Shown here: positions 37,441 to 48,503 of the stretch, piece after piece
How the letters are laid out: every line of letters starts with the position of its first letter
Numbering within the stretch: the stretch's first letter is position 1
From: Saxidomus purpurata
Lineage: Eukaryota > Mollusca > Bivalvia > Venerida > Veneridae
NCBI GenBank assembly: GCA_022818135.1
Contig: JAFMSR010000003.1
Span: forward strand, 30,577,962-30,641,961
Direction: 5' to 3'
DNA length: 64,000 bases
Notes under the pieces: model-generated
What the model was told of the DNA's origin: nothing
Database searches by the model: none
Seen by the model: the letters and a program-made list of their open reading frames with translations, nothing else
Program-made: the position numbers and the translations under genes

Positions 37441-38760
37441 TTATTTAAGCCTCACCCTGAGGGCAGCAAGTGATTTTGCTTTAGGGACAAGTGTAGATCA
37501 TTATCAGCCTGCATACCCGTTGCTGTCTGTGTGACAAGTGTTGATCATGGTCTTGATCAGTTTTAGAAATATATGGGGTGGAGAGGGGGGGGGTAAAAGT
37601 TAAAGATCCTCTGAAAAGATATATTGTAGAAATTTACAACAGTAGGTCAATGGATAAAATTCCCTGTGTAAATGCTTTCTAGACAATTTTCTGATCATTA
37701 TGTATATTTGTGTTTCTGGACATCCCTGTGAATAACAAACTATGTCACTTAGTTAGTAGATTCCTTATGATAGTATACCAAACTTAATTGAGTTTCTGGT
37801 TATAGATTATGTACATGACACTAATATTGATTAAACTGATTAAGTTTCTATATGTATATTGTAAATCCCAACAAGTTGAGAACCTTTTCCTATATAAAAC
37901 AGTCTAGTAAAGGTATATAATATGTAGTTTTGGAGGACACTAACTGTAGTTAAGAATATTTTGAATGGGTTAGGATAGGGCATGTTGAATGCTAACTCTA
38001 AAATTGAAAAAATACAAACTGTATTATCATGTATTTTAAATTACTTGTAAGAAAACTGGAAAGTATCTTAAATGATAGTAGGTTTCTATGATGTAGCTGT
38101 TGGTGCTACACTTTTATCCTTAGAAAGACAAATCATTGGCCAAAATATGATACTAGCCCATCTGTACAAAAACCAACCTTAGGACTTGGGAACTAGTGCA
38201 AACACAGATTAGCTGGTACATGTGTAGTGTGCTGGAGATCCACCATCTGATATGGACCTGAAAGTAGTTCTAGTCTTGATCTTGGAGGATGTTTTAATTA
38301 GCTGAGTGAAGTCAATACCCTATTGTTAAATGACTGGTTGCTGTGAGTGAACAATTACTTTTAATGTACGAAGGTTGGTTGTTGAACAGTTGAGCTAAAA
38401 TATTCTAATATTAGACTGGGAGAATGTTTTATTTAAATGTTATTTTTATTGATTTACCTATTTGGTTAAAATTTTACTCAAAATTTCAAAGAAACATGTG
38501 AGCAGTGAAAGAGAAATTCTGTTTCTTAGACCATTCTATATAAACCTTGCTTGTTTTCCTTCTTTTGTTGTTTTGCAGATTTTTGATATGTAAAAGATAT
38601 AAACTACACATTTATCAAGAAAACATGTCCTTGGTTAAATTTGGAAAGATTCATATTATCATTTCTTGTACATTTTCACCTATCATTTATTTTCTAACAT
38701 GACACTTGCACCTTGTAAGCACCTGCCAGATTCCTTTTATTTAACAGAACTGAATAATGT
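37441..38760 (+). repeat. Long duplicated segment, copy A
   Basis: From about 37615 this segment matches 62440-64000 in the same orientation, with high identity by eye over more than a kilobase. Shared phrases include GACATCCCTGTGAATAACAA, CCACCATCTGATATGGACCT and ATTTTTGATATGTAAAAGAT. It starts with a copy of dispersed repeat family A. It lacks two palindromic insertions found in the other copy. I see no open frame preserved between the copies, so it is probably an uncharacterised non-coding repeat or a segmental duplication. Confidence 0.85.
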
Positions 38761-38883
38761 TTTATGGTCAGGGGTTTATTGAAATATCCACAACAATACT
38801 GTTCAGTTAAATTTTCAGAAAATGTGCTTGGCAGAAGTCTTTTAGACATCATAGTCACCAATACAGATATTTTATTGTTTTAT

Positions 38884-39525
38884 TTCTAGCAGGATCACTC
38901 ACCATCTGGGGTCTGTCATCTGTCCGTCCACTTTTTCTTTCAAACAACATCTCTTCTGAAACCACTGGGCCAATGTTGATGAAACTTTGCAGGGATGTTT
39001 CTTGTATAAAGATCTATCAAAGTTGTTCAAAGATTTCATTCGATGCAGAACTGGTAGCTATGGCAACGAATAGGGAAAGCTTAAAAATTCTTCTCTGAAA
39101 CCACAAGGCCTAGAGCTTAGATATTTAGCATGTGGCATCGTCTAGTGGACCTCTACCAAGATTTTTCAAATTATGAGCCCCGGGTCAAAATTAACTCTTC
39201 TGTGGAGGGGGAAACCACAAGGCCTAGAGATTAGATATTTGGCATGTAGAAATGCTTGGTAAACCTCTACCAAGATTGTTCAAATCATGACCCCCTGGTC
39301 AAAATTAACTCTTCTGTGGAGGGGGAGGTCACTTGATTTCACAGGCATATATAGGAAAATTAAAAAAAACAAAAACACATGACTGACAGGCATAGAATAG
39401 ATATTTGGAATGTTACTTAGCATTGTGTAGTTGGCCTCTATGAATTATGTTAAAATCATGACCCCTTGTATTATAGCTAATGGTAGTCAGGTGAGCGATA
39501 TAGGGCCATCATGGCCCTCTTGTTT
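38884..39525 (+). repeat. Repeat element with two to three internal ~113-bp units
   Basis: Units starting AACCACAAGGCCTAGAG occur near 39099 and 39210, each ending TTCTGTGGAGGGGG. A third, degenerate unit starts near 39383. The element ends GTCAGGTGAGCGATATAGGG, then CCATCATGGCCCTCTTGTTT. The body also holds AAACTTTGCAGGGATGTTTC, a wording common in bivalve repeats. Non-coding. Confidence 0.65.
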
Positions 39526-40209
39526 GAAAATGTGGTCAAATTTCTTGGTATTTCTTGGTATTGCTCAACTTGCATGTACTTTTTAGGCAAATATTTAGGT
39601 CCCTTAATTAAGGGCTAGCAATTTCATATAAGACCAATAAATATTACTGTCCAAATCACAAAATAGAGAAGTAGGAATCAAAACATTTATGATATACTAA
39701 AGGTATAGATTCTTATCTATTGGATTCTGTTATTAAACATCCTATCAATACATTTTGATAGCTGAGAGTTCTGTATAAGTGAGTTACATAAAAGTAGGCC
39801 CTCTATGGCAAAAGTCTGCAGTACGACCATCACTGCATTGAAGTGAATTTTATAAAAATGAATCCAGTCTATTAGTATCAGAAATAGCTTTTAGCCAAGT
39901 AATGCATTATATTAATAATAGAACAAATTTTTCACCCTGAAATAATGGAAGAAATGTGGCAGATGCAAGAAATATGGTTGTGTTTTATCATTTCACTCAT
40001 ACCTTTTGTATTCAATTAATTTTCATGTCAAATCCAATCAGACATAACGTTTTATAATGTGTCTAAGATTAACTGAATGTTTGTAGAATAAAGTTTGTTA
40101 TGTGTTTCCATTTGTTTTATTTTCATTGTCTGAAACGAGACAGAGACTCTGGTTGTATTGTTAAACAATATAGAGTTCCAGAACTACACATGGTTGGCCT
40201 ATACCTACA

Positions 40210-40540
40210 GAGATGCATCCTCTTTTACCAAGATAACATCAACAACAAAAATTCTGATCGGCTGATATTTAACCTCTCAGCTGGCATAATAGCATTTAAA
40301 TATGTCTATCAATTTGCCAGTTTCTATAGCTGCCAAAACTGTATGATAAAATATTAGCTTCTGATGAACAGCTTTCAGAAAGGCATTGAAAACTGGCTTC
40401 TGATTTGCCATCTTTCAAAGCAGTGCTCAAAATGTACGTCTGGTTGGAAGCTTCCAGAGCTAGATTTTCTTCTTACTCTCAAGCTTTCAAGAAAAAAGAA
40501 AAATCTACTCCTGATTGTCCATCTTCCACAGTAACATTAA
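40210..40540. repeat. Decayed short-period satellite, segment 1
   Basis: Irregular units with recurring phrases such as GCTTCTGATTTGCCATCTTTC and AGCTTTCAGAAAGGCATT. The same wording (CTTCTGATTGGC, CCAGCTTTC, GCTGCATTTAAAA) returns at 42215-42790 and 43270-44110, so these appear to be three pieces of one old array cut by later insertions. Confidence 0.55.
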
Positions 40541-40699
40541 CAATAGAACCATGAAGGCCAGATCACCCTTTATGCCAAGGTTGCAAAGTCCACCACACAA
40601 ACATCCAGATATGAGCTAAAAATTGCTATGTACCCAAGTTTTATCAAAATACGTTGATCAACTTTTTTGCCCATGGACAGTGTTTCTATTTTTAAAACT

Positions 40700-41370
40700 G
40701 ACTTGCCTCATTTTTAGAAATTATCAAAAAATTGACTTGATCCTTTGCAAAAAAAATATTTTTTTAGTTCTTATGCAGTTTTGAGTCTAACATTTGACCC
40801 CAGGGCCATGATTTGAACAAAATTGGTAGATATCTTCCAAACAAGGCTGCACACCAAATATCAGCTCTTGCAGTTCCAGACAAGATTTGGAAAGATTTCC
40901 CTATATAAATCTTCTGTAAAATAAGTGACAAGCGTGTGGCAAGATTTTGTCACTCAATTTACATCAGGGAGGGGTAAATTTTAACCCATGGGGCATGTTT
41001 TGAACCAAGTTAAGAGCTGTCCACTAGACAATGCTACACAACAAATATATGGGCCTTAGTTATGACGATGTAAACCGTTACGGGATGGGGCCAAATTATA
41101 CACAAAGGGCATAATTTGAACTAACTTGGTACAGATCTACTACACAAAGCTACACACCAAATAGACTAGCTCTTGGACTTGCGGTTTGAGACAATTAGAT
41201 TTTTAAGAATTCACTATAATACGTGACCTTCCAGACAGGTGCCATTTTTGACTCAAGGGGCATGATCTGAACAAACTTGGTCTCGACAATGCTGTATACC
41301 AAATATTTAGATCTTGGGTTTGTGGTTTTAGAAAAGATCTAGATTTTCGAAGATGGGCTAGCCATGCAGT
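40700..41370. repeat. Degenerate tandem repeat, about four units of 115-190 bp
   Basis: Each unit contains a variant of GGGGCATGATTTGAAC, then AACTTGGTAGA, then ACAATGCTACACACCAAATA, then a GCTCTTGG(G/A)(C/T)TTG(C/T)GGTTT block. Units begin near 40800, 40990, 41108 and 41255. Non-coding. Confidence 0.65.
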
Positions 41371-41380
41371 GGATCAGAAG

Positions 41381-42200
41381 AGCTAACAAGAGCTGTCAGT
41401 AGGACAGCGCGCTCGACTTTTTTAGTGCTTGCCAATAAAACAAAACTTTGACAGTTAAGGGCACACAAGACTTTAACTAGGAATTTCTAAGTACAAATCA
41501 AGAAACATTTTCACAGAGTTATTTTCTCTTGCTTACAGATAGGTCTCATGATGGTACATAAGTACTCCAACTTTCAAAGTAATATCTCAAATGGTTAAGT
41601 CAACAAGTGGACAAGAATGAAAATTTTAACTGAGTTTCTAGGTTGAAAAGGGCCATAATTCAAATAATATCCTTGACAGAATTACCTTCTCCTGCCTATG
41701 TTTGGGGGATCATGATGACAAGTATTCAAACTTTCAAATTAATATCTCAAACAGTTTAGTCAAAAAGTGGACTGGTACGAAAAATACAATAAGTCGATTT
41801 TAACCATATTCAATGTATTTTATAAGTAAAAAAGGGGCATAATTCTGTCAAAAAGCTTGACAGCGTTATGTACTTTGGTCATGATGAGTAACAAGTATGG
41901 TTAGTTTCAAAGCAATACCTCTAATGGTTTTGAAATAAAATGAGGTGGTACGAAAAACTTAACGAAGTTCATTAAACTTTCTAAGTCAAAAACGGGCCAT
42001 AATTCTGTTTAAAAGCTTGACAGAGTTATGTACTCTTGACTGTAGATGGAGGTTATGATGGTAAACAAGTATGGTAAGTTTCAAAGCCATACCTCAAATA
42101 GTTTTGAAATAAAGTGGGGTGGTACGAAAAACTTAACCAATGTGTGACACCAGCCGGGGCGAGTAGGATAGCTCCCCTTTTCTTCGAAAAGTCGAGCTAA
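41381..42200 (-). mobile_element. Tandem-core (pearl-like) element, reversed copy
   Basis: It begins AGCTAACAAGAGCTGTC and ends GTCGAGCTAA, the reverse complement of the ends of the element at 27413-28439, so the two share terminal sequence. The core differs: units near 41460-42130 carry GGGCCATAATTC, GCTTGACAG and AGTTATGTACT phrases, about three diverged units. Same ends with a different core suggests core replacement within one family. Confidence 0.7.
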
Positions 42201-42214
42201 AAAGGCATCTGACA

Positions 42215-42790
42215 TCTTTAAAAGCAGGGTTTCTGATAGACCAGCTGACATTGTGAACATTTAAGTTGCAAGCTTTTAAACAACACTGAATTAACAATGT
42301 TTTATCATTGCCTATCTGACAACGGCACAATAAAATGTCTACGGATTGGCCAGTTTCCATTGATGCATTCTGGTGGGAAATTTCATTATAGCTTCAATGT
42401 ACATAATATAATAAGCTTCCGACTGGAATGTGTTAAAAGCTGCATTTAAATTATCCGGGTTACAGAACTGCATTTAAAATTGGTTTTTAGGAAGCAGCAT
42501 TTAAAACTGATACCGGGTACTCAAGCTTTCCTGGCATTTAACTATGGCCAGCTTTCATCAAAACACTATGATTGATTCGGATGTCGCGTTTCCAGGTTTG
42601 TATTTAAAAGTAGCTTCACACTAGCCAGCTTCAAAAATATCAAACGGAACAGCGTCTGATTGGCGAGCTTCTAAAGCTGCAGCTAACTAGCAAGCTTGCT
42701 AAACACATTTTAAATATGGTTTCTAATGGGCCTTCTTCCAAGGTTGCATGCTAACTTTCCAGTTTTGAAAGCAGCATAAAAAAGAACAAA
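42215..42790. repeat. Decayed short-period satellite, segment 2
   Basis: Repeats of GCATTTAAAA, AGCTTCTGATTGG and CCAGCTTTC at irregular 27-50 bp spacing. It is bounded on the left by the pearl-like element and on the right by the LINE remnant. Confidence 0.6.
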
Positions 42791-42854
42791 AATATAACAG
42801 ACCTGTCCTCTCCGCCCTAGGCATTAATTAAGCTTCTGAAATGAGAGAAATTAG

Positions 42855-43165
42855 CTTCATCTTTAAAATGCTTCAGGAATAGAGTTCCAGAGATTTGGAG
42901 CATTGGAACGGAAAGATCTGCTACCGTAGTTAGATGATCTTACCTGTGGAAGTATTGACGTATTTGTACACCTAAAATGATAATTGTTATCTTTTATTGT
43001 GACTAAGTCGTGAAGACGTTGTTTATTATTTGATGAAATTTAATTAACAGCTATAGTCCTCATTCTTCGCAGCTTCAATGTGGATAGTTTACACATATAA
43101 AGCAGATCCATAATCGTCATATATGAAACGTAATGCCCGTTCTTGGATTTTCTCTGTTTTTTTAG
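42855..43165 (-). pseudogene. LINE (non-LTR retrotransposon) reverse-transcriptase 3' end, decayed
   Basis: The minus strand encodes KTEKIQERALRFIYDDYGSA near 43160-43095, then (other frame) LRRMRTIAV, and further on NYHFRCTNTSILPQVRSS, NYGSRSFRSNAP and LWNSIPEAF. These phrases, in this order, are the typical C-terminal end of CR1/Jockey-type LINE ORF2 proteins (ALRF.. DY, then the YG.RSF...LWN.LP block). Stop codons and at least one frame change separate the parts, so it is a dead fragment. The rest of the element is missing. Confidence 0.75.
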
Positions 43166-43269
43166 TATATGTTTCCCTACAAGTGCAAAGTAAGAAGTCA
43201 CTAGTTAAAATTGGGCAGTATGAATGTTTGATATATATATTTAATTTACCTAATTTACACAGATTTACT

Positions 43270-44110
43270 ATGACTGGCAAGCTTACGAAACAATATTTAG
43301 AAATTGTTTTCTTATTAGCCAACTTCCATGGCTGGATTCTAATTATTTGCCAGCTTCGAAAGTAACATAAAAAAGTTTCCATAGTTGCATTCTGACTGGC
43401 TCACAAAGTTGCAATTTCACATGTCATGTTCCAACGTTGCATTTAAAACTGCAGTACATGTATATTTAAATGGCTTGCTATTTGCTAGCCTCCAGATCTG
43501 CATCCTGGCTTGTAAACTTACACAGCTACATATAGAAGTAGCTTCTAGCTGAACTACAGTCATAGCTACTTTTAAAAGAAGCATAGGTTTGGTCAGCTTC
43601 AAGAGCTGCATTAAAAACCAACTTCTGAATCGCCAGTAACCACAGCGATATTCAAAATCTCCTTTTGATCAGGCGTTATACTAATTTTGAAGCGTTTATA
43701 AGGTACATCATAACCGATCATCTTTCAAAGTACATAATACTATAAAAAGGTTTCTGATTGGCTAATTATCATAGCTATATTTAAAGCTTTAACAAAAACG
43801 TTTATAAAAGCTTCCGATTTTGAAGTGTTACAGACTGACCAGCTATATTTTGTAACTCAGCTGCATTCTATCTTGCCTGTTGGCAAAACTGATTGGCAGT
43901 TTTCTTGAGTTTTATTTTGAATTCACAGCGGTTCAAAATGTCCGGCATGAAAAATGGCTTTTAGTTGCATAGTCTTGAGCTGCATTACAGCTAGCAACAA
44001 TCTTACGTAACATTTATACTGGCTTTTAACTGTCTACCTTTCAAAACTGACTTGCCAGGCTCTAAGACAGAATTTAAAAGTAGCTTCTAAATTCTTTGAA
44101 GTTTAAATCC
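43270..44110. repeat. Decayed short-period satellite, segment 3
   Basis: It continues the wording of segment 2: TTGCCAGCTTCGAAAG, GCATTTAAAACTG, GCTTCAAGAGCTGCATT and CTGATTGG variants with irregular spacing. The frames that run through it are accidental. Confidence 0.55.
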
Positions 44111-45435
44111 GTTATGAGAAGTTGTTGTCCTTAACTGACAGGACCTAAAGAAGTCTGACATTTCAACTTTCCGACTTAAAGAATAGTTTGACAATCGGTC
44201 ATGTTCATATTTAAAACATTGGTCCTCTTATTGAGAGATATTTTGTATGTGCTCCTTATTTCATATACACCTACACTTGTTTTTCATTCACTCCCATGTA
44301 TTAGAATTCAGATTAAATTTCAGTTAAGTCAATCTTTCTTTTTTTTATTTGAAATTTATCACCAAACACTGTTGTTCTATTTGTTACTCTTGAAAAATTA
44401 TCTGACATAAGACTGACTCCCGTCGATGACTCGTCCTTCTCTCCTATATATGTACAAGTAACTGTCCACGTTCCTACATGTCCTGATATACGAGTTACTG
44501 TTCCTTACTTGTTGAAAGTCTTGCTTAATAGTTCTTACTAATTAAAGACTAATTCCATGACTAAACAGTTTCTGATGTCGTTCTTTGTTAAATTGTGATA
44601 TATTTTCTCAATATTTTATAGTTACATGTACCTCTAAATTGAAAAAAGTATATCAAAATTGAAAAAAGGAAGAGGCTGAGCTGTATCCTGAAAACTGTTT
44701 GGGAATCGTAATAACCATAAATTCTAGTTCTTGTTCAATTTCGTTAATCATCTTACAGGTTCAACATATATGTTGTATTTAGCGGACATCGAATTGATTT
44801 GTAACAACCTTAATATTGAACTGAAGCACTCGTAACATTTGATATGAAATACATAAAAAGTGCACGCGTTGTAAAATCGACCTTTTCTCTCCAATCAAAC
44901 CTTTTTCATAGTTCTGAAATAGTCCTAAAAGGCACATAGACTAGCATTGAAGAGGTGAACACTTTGACTTCACGAACACGAAATATCTTCAATTAGTTCT
45001 CAAAGAAAAAAGGATTAAAGTCAGTCAAAGGAAAATATCAGTGTATTGAATTTAAAATCAAAGGACTGAAAGTGCTGGAGGATCGACACAGTCTGCACAC
45101 ATACATGTGTAAATATCAGGACAACATAGACTGTACACATATATGTGTGAATATCAGGACAACCCTTGCACGAGTAAAGTTATAAACTGGAGACACAACT
45201 GTCCACAAATTTTGACCTTTCACCATTTGTGTAAACTTTACTTTTGAGATAGGAACCCATGTGCTTACATTATGTCATTCAGTGACTATGTTCAACTACC
45301 CTATGAAGTATTAAGCTGTGAATCGTAACTGAGAAATGGATTTTGACAAAACTGAACTGAAAATTTATGGTTTGAACAACTTTAAATGTCATTCAAAAGT
45401 TATGGGATATGCCCATAAGGTTAATTGTATTGTGC
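44111..45435. other. Non-coding spacer
   Basis: No exon or structured repeat is seen, apart from a short duplicated phrase near 45089-45160 (GTCTGCACACATACATGTGT / CTGTACACATATATGTGT, each followed by ATATCAGGACAAC). Confidence 0.6.
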
Positions 45436-45545
45436 GAATTAATTCGGATTTAACGTCGCACCCAACAGCTAAGGTCATATTGCAACTTCCGGCTTTCATG
45501 GAGGAGGAAGAACCTGGGTGCAAATTCCCTGTATCATAATTTGGG
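45436..45545 (+). repeat. Remnant of a widespread bivalve repeat
   Basis: The phrases GGATTTAACGTCGCACC, AGGTCATATTGC, CTTTCATGGAGGAGGAAG and CCTGGGTGC resemble, from memory, a short interspersed repeat common in clam and oyster genomes. The small open frame across it (45336-45539) is not taken as a gene. Confidence 0.4.
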
Positions 45546-46059
45546 GGTCATTTAGAAACTCCGAGGGTCATACCTGTTATTGTAAAAAAATAAAAGGCAT
45601 GACTATGTGTTAAAGAAGTTTTATTCAGTTTACTTCTGTAAAACTGTATGTGATACATCACAAAATGGTGGGTATTCAAAGGGTTGGCAAGCCAACAGGT
45701 GTTTCTCTTTGGATGCTTTCCATTTTGTCACTGCATCTCAAAAGTCAAATTTGTCCACAAAGCGAATTTTTCATAAGTGCATTCAACCATAGACATTAAA
45801 CTTGGATATTATTTGGCACACTTAAACCCCTTTCAATAGTGACAGTCTGATCGAAATGACTACAAAATGATCATTAAAATCACTCAGAAAGACGTTTTTG
45901 TTTCCCCTATTAAGGTTCGTCGACCATCTCTTGTTGTGCGTCTACGATCTATGATGACGGTATCATAAGAATCAACACACACACAAAAACGCAATGGTAC
46001 AAAATGCGGGTCGATCCGAAATCAGACGACAACGACGACGCAATAGGGTCAAAATTAGA

Positions 46060-46283
46060 CATATCCCATACCGGAAGCGTATTTTATCAACAATTTATCT
46101 TGCATTTCGAAGCGTTTTGAGAGGTTTTGAAATGTTGTTTTTGTAGTAATTTGATCATACACATTTTAATTGCGTCATAGAAGACGCTCTTTGCTATTTC
46201 TGTTGCGTCATTGACAAAATGAGTGCGTCAAAACCGCAGAAAACGCGCTCTCGCGGAAACACTGAATTTAGTGTATCCGGTGT
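46060..46283 (+). promoter_or_regulatory. Promoter-like island with short 5' ORF, interrupted by a MULE
   Basis: The stretch is richer in CpG than its surroundings. It contains an ETS-type site CCGGAAG (46071-46077) and three TGCGTCA half-CRE sites (46171, 46204, 46224). An ATG at 46219 opens a frame MSASKPQKTRSRGNTEFSVS before the transposon enters at 46284. After removal of the transposon and one target copy the frame continues for about 20 codons to TAG near 48065. This looks like a promoter and first exon, but no downstream exon is identified. The gene is unknown. Confidence 0.35.
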
Positions 46284-48002
46284 GGTGCCGACCCATTTCG
46301 GACCATGGACACTTCGGACCATCACTTCGGACCACATTTTACGGACACTTCGGACCAGATTTATAGACACTTCGGACCAGATTTATAGACACTTCGGACC
46401 ATGAAAATATATTGTCGCAAACTCTGATATGACACTTCGGACCATGAAAATATTATAGCAAAATATTATGTGACACTTCGGACCATGAAATCGTAATGAT
46501 TTTAACTAATATTATTTATAATTTTCTCATATTGGCACCGCCACTAACGATAAATCTCCCAATGTTGATTTGAGACAAGTATTAAAAACCCAATAATTAT
46601 GTCCGCTTTTATCTAAGTTAATAGTCGAAAAGAAAATTAGAAAAATAACAAACTATAATACATATTATTTGTATTTTCTGTAATTTCAGACTGCCTATAG
46701 CAACAGAGACGGTGTGTATCGTCTCATAAGAAAGGTCTTTGCCTTGCCTTTGCTGCCAGCAGACGACATCAGACCCGCGTTTGACAAGATAAAAGAAAAA
46801 GGCAACGCAGATAACGAGAGGCTCAACCGATTCTTAGAGCATGTCGAAAGAACATGGGTGGTAAGCGAGATGTGGCCCATGCAGTCATGGTCGGTATACG
46901 GTAAATCTATTCGTACAAACAACGACGTTGAGGAATGGCATATCCTCCTTAACCGCCGTGCGAAAAAGGGAAACGTGCCATTTTATCTACTGGTTGAGCT
47001 GCTGTTCAAGGAGGCCAAAGATATACCGATCCAATGCAGTCTTGTTCGTGAAGGAAAGCTACGCCGACACCAGAAAAAGGCCACTGCATACACACAGGGT
47101 AAATTGATGAAACTGTAGGCGGAATACGCGGAAAACAAACGATCCACCAGCAGTTTATTGAGATCATGTGCAAGCCTGTATGGTCCAATGTAAACAAATA
47201 AACGTGAGACATTTCGATCGTGATTGTGCAGTGAATGTATTTTATCCATGTAGAAATTTTTTGTTCTTGTTTGTGTTTTTGTGTATATGTGTCTATGTCC
47301 ATTTGTTTATTTATTTTATTTGGTGTTGGCATATGTGTGCATTCGTTTATTATAATGTAACCATGTAAATAAATTATCAAACCTTCATAATTGTTGCTTT
47401 CGAACGTTTTCCTTCAGGGTAAATAAAATCAGTACAGGCCATTTAATTGTCTCGTTATCTCGTTAGACCTGCTTAAAACTTTATACAGAGACAGCACAGG
47501 AATACTTTTTTATATTCCCATTATTCCCATACATTAGAAAACGCCAATAGAAAGTTTAAAAAATCTAGAAATAACACCATTTTACACAATCTTTTCATAA
47601 TTACTTTGTCAATTTGACACTACACAAGCCTTTTAAAAAGGTGCGAGACAGTGACCGAACGTGTCAATTGTTAAAACAACAACTTGTTACAATGTTGGCA
47701 AATTACAGCCGCAACTTAGGACATAAACAGTATGCTATCAAAACATCGACATACACAAAGTTTTTAATGAATTTTAACATGTTACACCCCTAATTAAACG
47801 ATTTATAAACTTAAAAATTATAACATTTTAAATAAAGATATATATAATACGAAATTAATTTCGTTTTATTTTTATGATTTATAATGATCCGAAGTGTCTA
47901 CAAATCTGGTCCGAAGTGTCTACAAATCTGGTCCGAAGTGTCCATAAATCTGGTCCGAAGTGTCTGGTCCGAAATGTCCATGGTCCGAAGTGTCCGTAAT
48001 TC
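46284..48002 (+). mobile_element. Internally deleted Mutator-like (MULE) transposon
   Basis: The 1,719-bp element has long inverted ends, each an irregular array of GACACTTCGGACCA units: about seven in 46290-46490 and about six, reversed, in 47880-48000. TCCGGTGT lies directly outside both ends (46276-46283 and 48003-48010), an 8-bp target duplication as expected for MULEs (8-11 bp). Inside lies the last third of a transposase gene. The outermost bases of the two ends match poorly, so the exact ends could shift by a base. Joining the flanks gives a continuous sequence, so this is a clean insertion. Confidence 0.85.
46690..47118 (+). pseudogene. MULE transposase C-terminal fragment
   Basis: An open frame from an acceptor-like TTTCAG (46689) to TAG at 47116-47118 encodes the last part of a MULE-type transposase. 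FALPLLPADDIRPAF is followed by a helical stretch, then SVYGKSIRTNNDVEEWHILL, the N-N-x-x-E block with the third catalytic acidic residue and its N/H context. A basic tail follows. The first two Asp residues of the DDE triad are absent from the element, so it cannot encode an active transposase and must depend on one in trans. The open frame is intact over 130 codons, so the internal deletion is not very old. Confidence 0.75.
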
Positions 48003-48475
48003 TCCGGTGTAGCGATACGTATTTCACGGGTCTTACATTTCTCATGTCACACGATAAAAACCGCGTAGGAAAATAGTTCTATACAGAACAGATACCTCGT
48101 TGATTTAAGTTACAAATTATAAGAAAAACAACAATCTAATATTATGCTATTCTGTAATGTTTTGATATTATTTAGATCTGTTACTATATAATTTATAAAA
48201 CAGAGGACAGTAATATAGAACTACTTTTCGGTCATATTCGAAAAATTGTGTTAAGAGTTCGGCCGTAAGGGTCTGAAATACTCTGTTAACTTTGGATACG
48301 ATTGAATAAATTCAGTCGATCCAAAAACAACCTTTAATCTTCTTTTCGTGAACCAATCGACTTAATGTAATGATAATAACTCTGCAGATAATGGTTCCAA
48401 GACAGTGTATATTTTGAAGCGGCAATTAATAAAAAAAAGGAAGAGTGTGAATGACTTTGTTTTTATGTAATCTCA

Positions 48476-48503
48476 GGAGGGGGTGGGGGTGGGGTTGGGG
48501 GGG
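48476..48503 (+). other. G-quadruplex-forming motif
   Basis: Four G tracts of 4 to 7 bases separated by loops of 1-2 T (ending GGGGTTGGGGGGG). This satisfies the usual G3+N1-7 quadruplex rule with very short loops, which favour a stable structure on the plus strand. Confidence 0.7.

Noticed and set aside
43089..43382. 97-codon minus-strand frame as an intact gene
   Set aside because: Only its C-terminal third is LINE reverse transcriptase. The rest translates satellite sequence and the LINE continues in another frame.
45336..45539. 67-codon open frame with plausible-looking protein
   Set aside because: More than half of it overlaps the sequence I recognise as a common interspersed repeat.
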